Below are positions 8,720 through 17,642 of a DNA stretch of 64,000 bases, piece by piece; within the stretch, counting starts at the first letter, position 1, and the number at the start of each line of letters is the position of its first letter. The translations under genes and the position numbers were made by a program. This DNA comes from Fidelibacterota bacterium (lineage in GTDB: Bacteria; Fidelibacterota; Marinisomatia; SCGC-AAA003-L08; JACNLC01): assembly GCA_018657495.1 (NCBI GenBank), contig JABHXA010000010.1, positions 52,250 to 116,249 on the forward strand, written 5' to 3'. Below the pieces are notes generated by a model. The model ran no database searches. It saw only the letters and a program-made list of their open reading frames with translations, and was not told where the DNA came from.

Positions 8720-11700
8720 CTATGCTTCTAATATGATATTTATCATCAGGATCACATCCAGGATGTTTAAATCCCCGTTATCATCCAGGTCAGAAACAAA
8801 CTGACCGATTGGTTCAATTGTCCCTGAATTTAGAATAAATGCGATGATATCAAGGATATCCAGGACATTAATTTCACCATCCTGATTGGTATCACCCATG
8901 AGCATCGCTGCCGGTTGACGAGTGGTTATGAATATCGCAGTCTCGTCGGATAATGGCATACTCGTAAGGGGATATTCATTATTGAAAGTGTATTGCAGTC
9001 CAATACTTCCAAGTTCGTTTTCAATCCCAATAGTACTATAAGCACCATGGATTGGTGTATATCCGCCATAACTTCCTATGGAAGTATTATTAAAATCTTT
9101 ATAATTGATTATCATCTCACCATCACCAGTTGGTGTGAGACCATTAAATAGAATAATCTGGAAGCTCTCATTACTGTTTTGGTCATATGTATGCATATCT
9201 GACCATTCAATAATGAATAACTCTTCAACTTCATTGAAATAGTAATATACGTCACCATCGTTACCGGTTTTCATATCATCCCAGAATACCGCTACCATTG
9301 GTGATGGTCCTCCAGCTCCGGGAATTGGATAATTTCTGAACGATGCTAAATCAGACTCACCAAAGGAAATCCAACCATTTGAACATACCGATATTTCATC
9401 ATAATCAATGCCATAGAAGCTAAATGTAAATGGTAAATCAACGACTGTCGTCCAGGTGCCTGATGAAATTGGCTCCCCATTCCCATTATCATTCATCCCC
9501 AAAGATGTACCATCACCACCATATCCAGGGTCGATTTCTTCCCAGTCATAAACCGGCGCCAGGCTATAACCCAAATCACCGGAATCATAAATGTAATAAC
9601 CATGAGCATCTGGACCCATTGGGTCATTAACATCCGCTTCACCAACCTGTAATTTCAAAAACTCAACAGAGTCATATCCATCACTGCTTTGTATTCTTAC
9701 TTCCATATTATATATTGATCCGCTGACAATATCATCTGAGGCAGTCACCAGCATGGTTGTTGAAGATGAGCCGTATTCACCAGGTGATAGATCGCCAAAC
9801 TCCAGATAACCATCGGTTATTTCAATCAAACCAATATTAGAGGTTACTTCAATAAATAAATTAGCAGCAGTCAAATCTCCTGAATTTGATATGTCGACTT
9901 CAACCTCCCGCGTCATGCCAGGTGTGATCATATTGGCACCCTGTACATCATATCCAACCAAATTTATAAGCGGAGCATGAACATTGAGATGAACATAAGA
10001 GAACCATTGATTTAGTGAAGAATCATTTATGGATATAATCAGACCCAGCTCTTCCAAATGCATTAGAGATAGATCACCTGATAATTCAAATTCTGCTATT
10101 ACAATGTTACCAACATCAAGTGATCCAAGATCAACATCCCCATTTAGAAGTTCTATTTTGACAGATTCTACTTCAAGATGTGCCTGAAGACCAACGAGAT
10201 TATCGGTGCCAAGATTATGAATCGGAAGCTGCAGTAATATAGTTTCACCAGGATTGAAATCACCATTTCCATTACCTGAGTCATCACCAACGACGATATT
10301 TTCATTGTCAATATTGGCTATTGGTCCGTCGTTATCAATTTCAAATTCACCTTCGTGAGGTATATAGTTTCGTTTGGTTATTGTCAGGTCAACAGTACCG
10401 GAATAGGTTAAATCATCAATAGCAATAGAAACATTTCCCCATTCATCGGTAAGGTAGGTGACAAATATTTCATCATCATCAGAGACAAGCGTTACCCAGG
10501 CATTTTCTACTGGGTTGCCGTCATCGCCGGTAACAGAAACATCAATAAAATTGGTGCCAATGCCAATATTTTCAGAATAAACAGCATCGATTGCCATTGG
10601 TGTATCTGTCCAAAGATGTAGTGCCGGATCGCCCATAAGATTATTCCAATGGGTAAATATGCTAACCTTATTTGAAGGGTTGGCAGGGTAGGTTTGATAT
10701 AGAGCTAGTTTTCCATTTGCCAGGGCTGCTCCAGCAGTTTTAAGATCTTTTGAGAAGATGCCGTCATATATTCCCATATCAACTATATTGTTGAAAGCTG
10801 TGTGAGTACCAGAAGTTGCAGTTCCAATTGCTGCCACACCACCCTTGGGATTTGAGACTGTTCCGGCTCTCAAAAAAGATTCCGAAATTGAAGTACCGCC
10901 AAATGATCCTGTGCCGCATGTAATAAAGGTGACAAACGGTAGTTTATAACCATTATTGGCATTATTTATATTGGAAGTACCAAATCCACTAACGCCCAGC
11001 CATCCTCGATAATTAAAATATAAAATTCCATTGGCAAGTTGACTTTGCATCCATGAAGGGAAACCACCGCCACCACCAAAAATTGTGTTGACTTCATCTA
11101 CACCAAAATTCTCCAGAATGTTCTGTATATACTGGTTTGTAATTTGTATGGATAATCCTGAAGGGCTGGTATCTCCCGCCAATGCAGACCTTTCATACCA
11201 GTCAGTCATATCATAGGCCTGTTCATAAGAAAGTGTTTTGTTCACGACATTTGACAAGTCAGTACCATTCGAAACAGATATCCTGCCGATCAAAACCTCA
11301 GGCAGCAAATCTCCCCCATCTAATTGGGAATAGGGATGATCTCCGTCCCCGCCATAACCAGACCATGACTCCTGATAGGTGGGAATATTGTAACCGCCGC
11401 CAACATCCCCGACCAGACCAACAAATTCTGGTGGTGGATCAAATGTTTCATAGGCATCTTCAATATAATTTTTTATTGAACCAGAACTGCCTCCAGTCTC
11501 ATCTGTGGAAGCAGTATAAACGACGTATCCTCTTTTGTGTCTCCAATCGGCCAGCTGAAGAAAAGCAGGATGATTGATTGCCCCACCGGTGCCGCCTCCA
11601 CATATATATAGGACAGCCGGCTGCTGGTATAATGCTTCATCTTCTGTTCGTTGGTAATTGACAATCATGGTTTCATACAAATCTTCAAATGTCCTGGAAG

Positions 11701-12277
11701 GAGCCATCTGATTTGCTATGGTCATTTCACGGAAACCAGATTCTTCAATAATGATTTCCACATCATCAAATATTTCAAGACTACGTGTATCAGGATGATA
11801 CTTATAAGGGATAAAAGTCAGTTGAGCCAATTCAAGATTTCTCATTATCATGGGCTCACTCATTATGATGTTTGTTTCTGGATAAACTTTACCTGAATTA
11901 TAATAAATATTGTCTTTGACTATCGGATCGCCTGTCTGCCAATCATGATTCACTTCCTGTACCGGGAATAAATCAATATTCTCTAAAACCCTTGAACTAA
12001 TCACTTCATAAGAAACAGAGTATGTTACCATGGGCTCCATTTGAAAGAATGTGGAATATAGCGGTAATTCAGGTTTCCCCTCTTCCATTGTGCGGCCCTC
12101 ATTTGTCCCTGCCAAACGAGTGTATCCAGACTCTGATTTCATTTCTTTTTCTTCCAGCTGGAAAGACAAAATCACTTTACCATCTTGTGTTTCATTTATA
12201 TTAAACGACTGAGTAGCACTGAATATTGCAGTGATGCTTGCAATCGTCAAGACGGATAATGTTATAATATTTTTCAT
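8720..12277 (-). CDS. C25 (gingipain-family) peptidase homologue with C-terminal dockerin
   Basis: With the ATG at 12277 the product has 1185 residues and a signal peptide (MKNIITLSVLTIASITAIFSA). A 19-codon longer start exists at 12334 but hides that signal. Domains in order: a C25-type propeptide (about 20-190); a caspase-like C25 domain (about 200-540) with the presumed nucleophile Cys454 in FITCGTGSFGG and the closing motif LMGDPALHLW; Ig-like and CARDB-like beta domains; a beta-rich region; and a two-loop dockerin (GDTNQDGEINVLDILDII and DLDDNGDLNILDVILMI). The position expected to hold the catalytic His (NYTGHG in gingipain R, from memory) reads NYRGW here, with Trp426. Activity is therefore uncertain. 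It is the first gene of the pgs run and may process or anchor surface proteins (inference). Confidence 0.85.
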   Translation of the reverse strand: MKNIITLSVLTIASITAIFSATQSFNINETQDGKVILSFQLEEKEMKSESGYTRLAGTNEGRTMEEGKPELPLYSTFFQMEPMVTYSVSYEVISSRVLENIDLFPVQEVNHDWQTGDPIVKDNIYYNSGKVYPETNIIMSEPMIMRNLELAQLTFIPYKYHPDTRSLEIFDDVEIIIEESGFREMTIANQMAPSRTFEDLYETMIVNYQRTEDEALYQQPAVLYICGGGTGGAINHPAFLQLADWRHKRGYVVYTASTDETGGSSGSIKNYIEDAYETFDPPPEFVGLVGDVGGGYNIPTYQESWSGYGGDGDHPYSQLDGGDLLPEVLIGRISVSNGTDLSNVVNKTLSYEQAYDMTDWYERSALAGDTSPSGLSIQITNQYIQNILENFGVDEVNTIFGGGGGFPSWMQSQLANGILYFNYRGWLGVSGFGTSNINNANNGYKLPFVTFITCGTGSFGGTSISESFLRAGTVSNPKGGVAAIGTATSGTHTAFNNIVDMGIYDGIFSKDLKTAGAALANGKLALYQTYPANPSNKVSIFTHWNNLMGDPALHLWTDTPMAIDAVYSENIGIGTNFIDVSVTGDDGNPVENAWVTLVSDDDEIFVTYLTDEWGNVSIAIDDLTYSGTVDLTITKRNYIPHEGEFEIDNDGPIANIDNENIVVGDDSGNGNGDFNPGETILLQLPIHNLGTDNLVGLQAHLEVESVKIELLNGDVDLGSLDVGNIVIAEFELSGDLSLMHLEELGLIISINDSSLNQWFSYVHLNVHAPLINLVGYDVQGANMITPGMTREVEVDISNSGDLTAANLFIEVTSNIGLIEITDGYLEFGDLSPGEYGSSSTTMLVTASDDIVSGSIYNMEVRIQSSDGYDSVEFLKLQVGEADVNDPMGPDAHGYYIYDSGDLGYSLAPVYDWEEIDPGYGGDGTSLGMNDNGNGEPISSGTWTTVVDLPFTFSFYGIDYDEISVCSNGWISFGESDLASFRNYPIPGAGGPSPMVAVFWDDMKTGNDGDVYYYFNEVEELFIIEWSDMHTYDQNSNESFQIILFNGLTPTGDGEMIINYKDFNNTSIGSYGGYTPIHGAYSTIGIENELGSIGLQYTFNNEYPLTSMPLSDETAIFITTRQPAAMLMGDTNQDGEINVLDILDIIAFILNSGTIEPIGQFVSDLDDNGDLNILDVILMINIILEA

Positions 12278-12637
12278 TTTTACTGTCTTCCCTTTATTAT
12301 TACGACTTATTAAATTTTTAAAAAAATGACTCATTAAATTATATTATTGGTTACTGGGAAAATACGCATTGTCACAATCTAATTGTCTAAATTTTTATTA
12401 GTTTATTTGTGCGAAAAATATTAAAACTGGCAATTTTCATTCCTACCAATCTTTGTATCAGTATGTAATGGAACGGAAGAAGGACTGCGAAAAGTTGGAA
12501 GTAAAAAATATATGATGTGTGCTGATAGTGTTGATTGGATATTATATAATGCCAAAACACGTATTTGACTAAAATTTGAATTTTGAATATTTAATCTACA
12601 TTTTTTTCAATTTATCTTCTCGATCTTCACAACCCTA

Positions 12638-12664
12638 TTGAGTAAAATAATTATTCTTTCTCAA
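12638..12664. repeat. Imperfect palindrome, possible operator
   Basis: Outer arms TTGAG (12638-12642) and CTCAA (12660-12664) flank a perfect central AATAATTATT. In AT-rich DNA such dyads can arise by chance. The central place between divergent operons makes a regulator site conceivable. Confidence 0.3.
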
Positions 12665-12836
12665 ATAAATGAATTAATTACCATTTTTATCATATGAGAT
12701 ATCACTTATTTTTTGTTCATTTCGATAGTATTAGAAAATATAATAAATGTCCAATCTTTTGCATTCAATTTGTAACAGGATATTTTTGTCGGGAATGGAA
12801 AATGCTATAGTTACAAATTCTTAATATTTTGATCTT

Positions 12837-12876
12837 TGCAATCGGGGCCGTTCAAGGGTAAGCTAACGACGTTGCA
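12837..12876 (+). other. Possible RNA hairpin in pilin upstream region
   Basis: TGCAA (12837-12841) pairs with TTGCA (12872-12876), CG (12843-12844) with CG (12870-12871), and CGTT (12849-12852) with AACG (12865-12868). This leaves a 12-nt loop and an asymmetric internal loop. It lies about 205 nt before the pilin ATG, in a locally GC-richer patch. It matches no riboswitch consensus I know, including the c-di-GMP GEMM motif sometimes found before pilin genes. Confidence 0.25.
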
Positions 12877-13080
12877 GTAACAATGTATTCAATGGAGAAC
12901 ATGATGCTCACGTCGGAAATATGGATAATTGACCTTACATTCTGTAACATATTGAGGTGATACGGATAATATAAATTTTCCTAAATTATCCCGCCTATTT
13001 AAAGCGAAGAATTGATAATAATTCTTAAATAGCAAAAATTAATATACACGAAAATTAACTAAACAGGAGAACTCCTTAAC

Positions 13081-13485
13081 ATGAAACAACTGAAGCAACG
13101 ATTGCAGAATGGTTTTACCTTGATTGAAGTATTGATTGTAGTGGTCATTCTTGGAATATTGGTATCTATCGCTGTACCAACATACTTGAAATATGTCCAA
13201 AAAGGTTATGCCTCTGATGCGAAAGTATCCATAAAAGCCATATTAAATGCCAATACAGTATTTGGAAACGAAACAGGTTTTCCAGCTGGTGATATCGAAA
13301 CATTGGAAGATGAGGGATATTTGGAGTTAGAAGAATCTGTTAAAACTAAATGGCAATTCGAAATAACTGAAACTGAAGTTGCAGCTACCAGTCTGGAAGG
13401 TATGAAGGGTGGTGCTGGTGAAAGAGTGACATTCTATATTGAAGAAGGTATCTTCAAAGGATATGGACAGTCTGAACAAGAATGA
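13081..13485 (+). CDS. pilA: Type IV pilin (PilA/PilE-like)
   Basis: The 134-residue product has a short basic leader and the type III signal NG|FTLIE, so the prepilin peptidase should cut after Gly11 and leave Phe at the mature N-terminus with Glu at position 5. The hydrophobic helix VLIVVVILGILVSIAVPTYL follows, then a small globular domain without a cysteine pair. A good AGGAGA lies 10 nt before the ATG. As the first gene of the locus with the simplest pilin architecture it is probably the main subunit, though a second pilin gene elsewhere cannot be excluded. Its end overlaps pilT by 4 bp (ATGA). Confidence 0.88.
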   Translation: MKQLKQRLQNGFTLIEVLIVVVILGILVSIAVPTYLKYVQKGYASDAKVSIKAILNANTVFGNETGFPAGDIETLEDEGYLELEESVKTKWQFEITETEVAATSLEGMKGGAGERVTFYIEEGIFKGYGQSEQE

Positions 13486-14543
13486 CCAAACTTTCTATAG
13501 ATCAATTACTCAAGTATAGTCTTGACAGCGGTGCCTCTGATCTTCATCTGAGCGTCGGTTCAATACCCAGGATCCGTATTCACGGTGAAATGCATAAACT
13601 TCAACTTCCACCTCTGGATGAAGAGAATATGCAAGGGGTCTTGAATGATGTAATGAGCAAGAACCAGGAGAGAATATTCAAAGAAAATCTAGAAATTGAT
13701 TTCTCCACCGCTTTGGAAGGTCATGGGAGATTCAGGGTAAACTTCTTTCACCAAATGGATGGACTTGGGGGTGTTTTCAGAACTATCCCTACTGAAATTC
13801 TTTCGGTGGATGAGCTTGGATTATCACCATTCTTGAATCAACTGGCAATGAAAAACAGGGGTTTGGTTCTACTTACCGGACCCACCGGAAGTGGTAAATC
13901 TACCACCCTGGCTGCCATGATGGATTATCTCAATGACCATCGGCAATGTCATATCATTACCATTGAAGATCCTGTGGAATATTACCACACTTCACGAAGT
14001 TCACTTATAAATCAAAGAGAAATTGGTGCGCATACTCATAGTTTCGCCAATGCACTTCGATCGGCTCTTCGTGAAGATCCAGATGTTATCCTGGTTGGTG
14101 AGATGAGGGACCTTGAAACCATTCAACTGGCACTTACTGCAGCTGAAACTGGTCACTTAGTATTATCAACACTGCATACAAGCAGTGCTGCCAAAACTAT
14201 CGATCGTATAATCGATGTCTTTCCACCCGGTCAGAAAGATCAAATCAGGTCCATGTTATCAGAGAGTTTACTGGCAGTAATTGCCCAGAAACTCCTCCCG
14301 ACAAAGGACAGGAATGGTCGAGTACCGGCATCAGAGATTCTGGTGGCTACTTCTGCTGTAAAAAATCTGATCCGTGAAGATAAAATATATCAGATTCCAA
14401 GCATATTGCAGGCTGGTGGAACTGAAGGAATGCAAACTCTTGATCAGGATCTGCAAAGATTACTCATGCAAGGAAATATCCTTCGTGATGATGCTATCCA
14501 AATTGCTGATAACCCTGAGGTTTTTGCAAGAGGACTTTATTGA
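13482..14543 (+). CDS. pilT: Type IV pilus retraction ATPase PilT
   Basis: A 353-residue hexameric secretion-type ATPase that powers pilus disassembly. It shows a Walker A GPTGSGKSTT, an Asp box (ITIEDPVEY), a Walker B region (DPDVILVGEMRDLETI) and a His box (GHLVLSTLHTSSA). It also has the PilT-specific AIRNLIRE-like motif, here AVKNLIRE, followed by GGTEGMQTLDQDL. Length and the absence of a zinc motif separate it from PilB. It overlaps both neighbours by 4 bp, so it is probably translated together with the pilin. Confidence 0.95.
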   Translation: MTKLSIDQLLKYSLDSGASDLHLSVGSIPRIRIHGEMHKLQLPPLDEENMQGVLNDVMSKNQERIFKENLEIDFSTALEGHGRFRVNFFHQMDGLGGVFRTIPTEILSVDELGLSPFLNQLAMKNRGLVLLTGPTGSGKSTTLAAMMDYLNDHRQCHIITIEDPVEYYHTSRSSLINQREIGAHTHSFANALRSALREDPDVILVGEMRDLETIQLALTAAETGHLVLSTLHTSSAAKTIDRIIDVFPPGQKDQIRSMLSESLLAVIAQKLLPTKDRNGRVPASEILVATSAVKNLIREDKIYQIPSILQAGGTEGMQTLDQDLQRLLMQGNILRDDAIQIADNPEVFARGLY

Positions 14544-15004
14544 GTAAACCCCTGAAATATCATTTTCCGCCCGGAACAAGCTCTGGTTTTACACTGGTTG
14601 AAATTTTGGTGAGTCTTATTATCATCACAGTTTTTTCTTCGGCAGTAATGATGGGGGTTACTCAAGTCCAACAGTTAGTTTACAAAATAAGTGTTCGGGA
14701 ACGAGCATACGATGAGTTGGTGAATTATACTGAATTCTGGAAAGCTAAGATCGCAGCCAATCAAATCCCGACAAATATCGGAAGCGATGATGAAAAAGAG
14801 GTCGTTTTATTTTATCAGGAAGATGGCATTACCGCCATTTCAACCGCCACTCTACGGCGGTCTAACTTTCAGAATAGAACAAACCCTCCTCAATCATCGG
14901 CAAGACATTATCGATTTAAGACTGAAGTTGAATGGCATGATATTTTTGGCAACAAGAGTATTGAGCCGCTGATATTTGTTGTCGACCAATTGGTATTTTT
15001 GTAA
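14540..15004 (+). CDS. Pseudopilin / minor pilin (GFTLVE)
   Basis: A 154-residue protein with a prepilin cleavage site SG|FTLVEIL after Gly16 and a hydrophobic N-terminal helix (LVSLIIITVFSSAVMMG). The TTG start at 14540 overlaps the pilT stop by 4 bp. The globular part has no recognised family. Minor pilins of this kind usually prime pilus assembly or sit at the tip, together with the next two gene products. Confidence 0.8.
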   Translation: MSKPLKYHFPPGTSSGFTLVEILVSLIIITVFSSAVMMGVTQVQQLVYKISVRERAYDELVNYTEFWKAKIAANQIPTNIGSDDEKEVVLFYQEDGITAISTATLRRSNFQNRTNPPQSSARHYRFKTEVEWHDIFGNKSIEPLIFVVDQLVFL

Positions 15005-15011
15005 GAATTGG

Positions 15012-15596
15012 ATGAAAACTGACAGGTCCATATCATTTGCCAAGGGATTTACTTTATTAGAAGTGGTTATTACTATGGTCTTAACGACTGTGATAATTTT
15101 GTCCATGGGCACTATCCTAGCCCATACTCAGAAAGCCACCAATAAACAGATGATAATTGAACATGTTAATAATTATGGTCATAGCGCGCTAAAATTCATC
15201 AGTGAGGAGATTCGGAGAGCTGAGGAGATTCATATTTCTTCTATATTGGGTATGTCTAGGCTTAACCTTACGTTTCCTGATGGTTCACAGCCGAAAAGCA
15301 TTACTATATCAGCAAATCCCGAAAATGGGATGATGTCCGAAAGAGATCCTCTGTTGACTATTCGTAATAAGAAAAATGCTTTTTTATTTGAAGACAATAA
15401 TAATATAGATTTTGAAATAAGCAATTTCATTTGCGAATTGGTTCCATCCAATCTAGGTCTTTCAGGAAAACTATCTCGACATTTTTATAATCTTGTATTA
15501 CAGATTGACATCATCACGATCAATGCATCTGGTGATGAAACAATCACTCCCTATCAATTCCACCGTCAAGTATTTGCGGTGGCAGCTTACATATAA
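15012..15596 (+). CDS. Pseudopilin / minor pilin (GFTLLE), PilW-like
   Basis: The ATG at 15012 gives 194 residues with a 12-residue leader and cleavage site KG|FTLLEVV, followed by the helix ITMVLTTVIILSMGTILA. An upstream TTG in frame (14976) would only lengthen the leader into the previous gene. The order of short pseudopilin, this protein, then a PilX-like protein resembles the PilV-PilW-PilX minor pilin sets of other bacteria. The assignment to PilW rests on position and general shape, not on sequence detail. Confidence 0.8.
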   Translation: MKTDRSISFAKGFTLLEVVITMVLTTVIILSMGTILAHTQKATNKQMIIEHVNNYGHSALKFISEEIRRAEEIHISSILGMSRLNLTFPDGSQPKSITISANPENGMMSERDPLLTIRNKKNAFLFEDNNNIDFEISNFICELVPSNLGLSGKLSRHFYNLVLQIDIITINASGDETITPYQFHRQVFAVAAYI

Positions 15597-15612
15597 TAAT
15601 AATGGGGTACTT

Positions 15613-17574
15613 ATGAAATATTTAAAATCAAATCATCAAAAAGGCAGTGTCCTGCCCGTCGTGGTTGCAATGAGTTTCATTGGCATGACTCTCGTTATGT
15701 CCTTTTATGCCTGGGCTATGCATCGAGATCGGAGTTTAAATATTCGTATTGCCAAGACCAAAGCTATTTACAATGCAGAATCGGGACTGGCTGAAGAGGC
15801 ATTCAGCTTCCTTGTTAGTTCTAATTTTAATAGTGTAGATACTGTTTTGGTTCCTGATGGTGTCTGGATGGACAATGAGTCCCTTGATGATCTTTCGCAG
15901 GGTTTGTACAGAGATGTGCACATTGCCCAAATACAAGATGAGAGCACATCATTTCGACCGCTTTCTGTTGGAGAGGCAGTTGGTGAAGCGTATGTCAAGA
16001 ATACAAAAGGAGAGTATTCAAAAATTGAGTATGCTGCCAGAATCGCTTTCGAAGAGCAAAGTCTTGCTAAGTATATGTATTTAACCGATACTGAAGAAGC
16101 TGGTGGCGCTCCTTATGTTCATGACAGTCCCGGCAATCGTAGAAATGTCACATTTGGAAACAATGACTTGCTAAGTGGAGGAAATATTCAGACCAACGGC
16201 ACCATGGTAATGAGTCAATTTGGTTGCCCTGAATTTGAGGGGACAGTATACTTGACTATCAATCCAGACACTGGAGAGGTGAATGATCCTCAAATGGGGA
16301 TGTGTGACCCAGATAATGTTTTTCTTGGTGAACCTCCAATTGTTGAAAAACAGCCAGTAATATTACCTCCCGATGGATATGGTCTGGCAAAAAATGCCGC
16401 CATGGATGGTTACGGCTGGGTTTTTGATTCCACTGAATTGATGAAACATGATTTCAACCACCGTGATACCCTGATAATGACAGATATCGAATTTCAGGGT
16501 GAATCTCGTGTGGTTGTGAAAAGATGGTGGTTTCTTAGACCCCCGCATTTAAATTTATCCGCCCGGATGGGAACCACTGAAGTACCATTTGCCTTTCCAA
16601 GTCTATTAGAAGGTGTTACAGATCCAAACGCAGATTGTGCAAGTACCGGTGATCTCAGAACCTGCGACTCCTATATTGACTCTCTTATTTCGTACCAAGC
16701 TAAATATCCAAATAGTGCTAGCGGCATGGATGAATACTTTTTAAATACGACTATATCCGGTCCTCATAGTTATTCTACTTCAGAATATGTTCCCATTTCA
16801 ACAGCAACAGGTTTACCAGATCCTACGAATTTATTATCTGAGCAAGTTTTAATACCCAATGGCCCAAAAGTATTATATGTAAAAGGTGGTCCGGTTAGGG
16901 TTCATGGCACCTACAAAGGACGATATACTGTAGTTACCGATGAATACATCACCTATCGCCGCCACGCCTGGCCAAATAATTTTGCCACCCCAACTGATAC
17001 ATTATGGTGCAATATCTGGATCACGGATGATATCCGAAATGCCGATGCACCTGCCGGTAATGTTGGTCCACCACAACCTGATGAAAAATGCAATTTAGGC
17101 AGTGATAACAGATTAGGTTTAGTATCCGGGGCAAATATTATAGTAGCAAATACACTGCTAAATGGTGCCGGTAATCAATCACAGGGTAGTGGAGTTGTTA
17201 TTCATGCCTCCCTTGTTGCTTTTAATGAATCATTTACCGTCCAATACTGGCAGAATGTAACCACTGGGCATTTTTCTCCCCCGCATGGTGATGGTCGCGG
17301 TCCATGGGCAAATAATTTTCCTGGTTCATTTTCAAATCAGGATGCAAGAGGGACTATTACTATCTGGGGTGGCATAACCCAAAAATATCGCGGTTATATT
17401 ATCCGTAATAACCCAGGCCCTTATAATCAGACGATAGGATATCAAAAAAGTTATCATTTTGATGAGAACAATGTCTGTAGTCCTCCACCCTATTTTCCAA
17501 CTATCCAATATCAGAATAATGAAAAAGAAGTGAGATTGGTGGGTTTTGGTAAGGCACCGCAAAGTAGCGAATAA
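15613..17574 (+). CDS. Large PilX-like pilus assembly protein
   Basis: The ATG at 15613 yields 653 residues. An upstream start at 15493 lies inside the previous gene and is unlikely. The N-terminus KGSVLPVVVAMSFIGMTLV is a hydrophobic helix lacking the GFTLxE site, followed by KAIYNAESGLAEEAFSFL. This helix plus AESGLxxA is typical of the PilX N-terminal domain. The remaining 600 or so residues are large for PilX, and contain several cysteines (for example near QFGCPEF and GMCDPDNVF) and a C-terminal beta-rich part that I cannot assign. It may be a pilus-tip adhesin or priming factor, by analogy with large tip proteins such as PilY1 (inference). Confidence 0.75.
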   Translation: MKYLKSNHQKGSVLPVVVAMSFIGMTLVMSFYAWAMHRDRSLNIRIAKTKAIYNAESGLAEEAFSFLVSSNFNSVDTVLVPDGVWMDNESLDDLSQGLYRDVHIAQIQDESTSFRPLSVGEAVGEAYVKNTKGEYSKIEYAARIAFEEQSLAKYMYLTDTEEAGGAPYVHDSPGNRRNVTFGNNDLLSGGNIQTNGTMVMSQFGCPEFEGTVYLTINPDTGEVNDPQMGMCDPDNVFLGEPPIVEKQPVILPPDGYGLAKNAAMDGYGWVFDSTELMKHDFNHRDTLIMTDIEFQGESRVVVKRWWFLRPPHLNLSARMGTTEVPFAFPSLLEGVTDPNADCASTGDLRTCDSYIDSLISYQAKYPNSASGMDEYFLNTTISGPHSYSTSEYVPISTATGLPDPTNLLSEQVLIPNGPKVLYVKGGPVRVHGTYKGRYTVVTDEYITYRRHAWPNNFATPTDTLWCNIWITDDIRNADAPAGNVGPPQPDEKCNLGSDNRLGLVSGANIIVANTLLNGAGNQSQGSGVVIHASLVAFNESFTVQYWQNVTTGHFSPPHGDGRGPWANNFPGSFSNQDARGTITIWGGITQKYRGYIIRNNPGPYNQTIGYQKSYHFDENNVCSPPPYFPTIQYQNNEKEVRLVGFGKAPQSSE

Positions 17575-17642
17575 ACGTTATTAACATATTCATTTAAAAA
17601 TAATTGACATACTATCTATAAAAGGAAGCGAAGCATAAAAAT

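Larger units (their letters stand above)
12278..13080 (+). other. Long intergenic region between divergent pgs and pilus operons
   Basis: About 800 bp without a convincing gene. It should hold the promoters for both divergent operons. On the minus strand a TATAAT lies about 60 nt upstream of the ATG at 12277, without a good -35 match. On the plus strand a TTGACC (12929-12934) has no well-spaced -10. Visible elements are a 27-nt imperfect palindrome (12638-12664), a possible hairpin (12837-12876), and an open stretch at 12409-12568 that may be a decayed small gene. No tRNA or recognised riboswitch was seen. Confidence 0.7.

Noticed and set aside
11182..11577. 131-codon plus-strand frame opposite the C25 peptidase gene
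   Set aside because: It is rich in His, Gln and Arg, as expected of the complement of a Gly/Asp-rich gene, with no ribosome-binding site or domain.
17604..17609. TTGACA before pilM as a promoter -35
   Set aside because: No -10-like hexamer lies 16-18 nt downstream, and the genes around it are co-directional and close.
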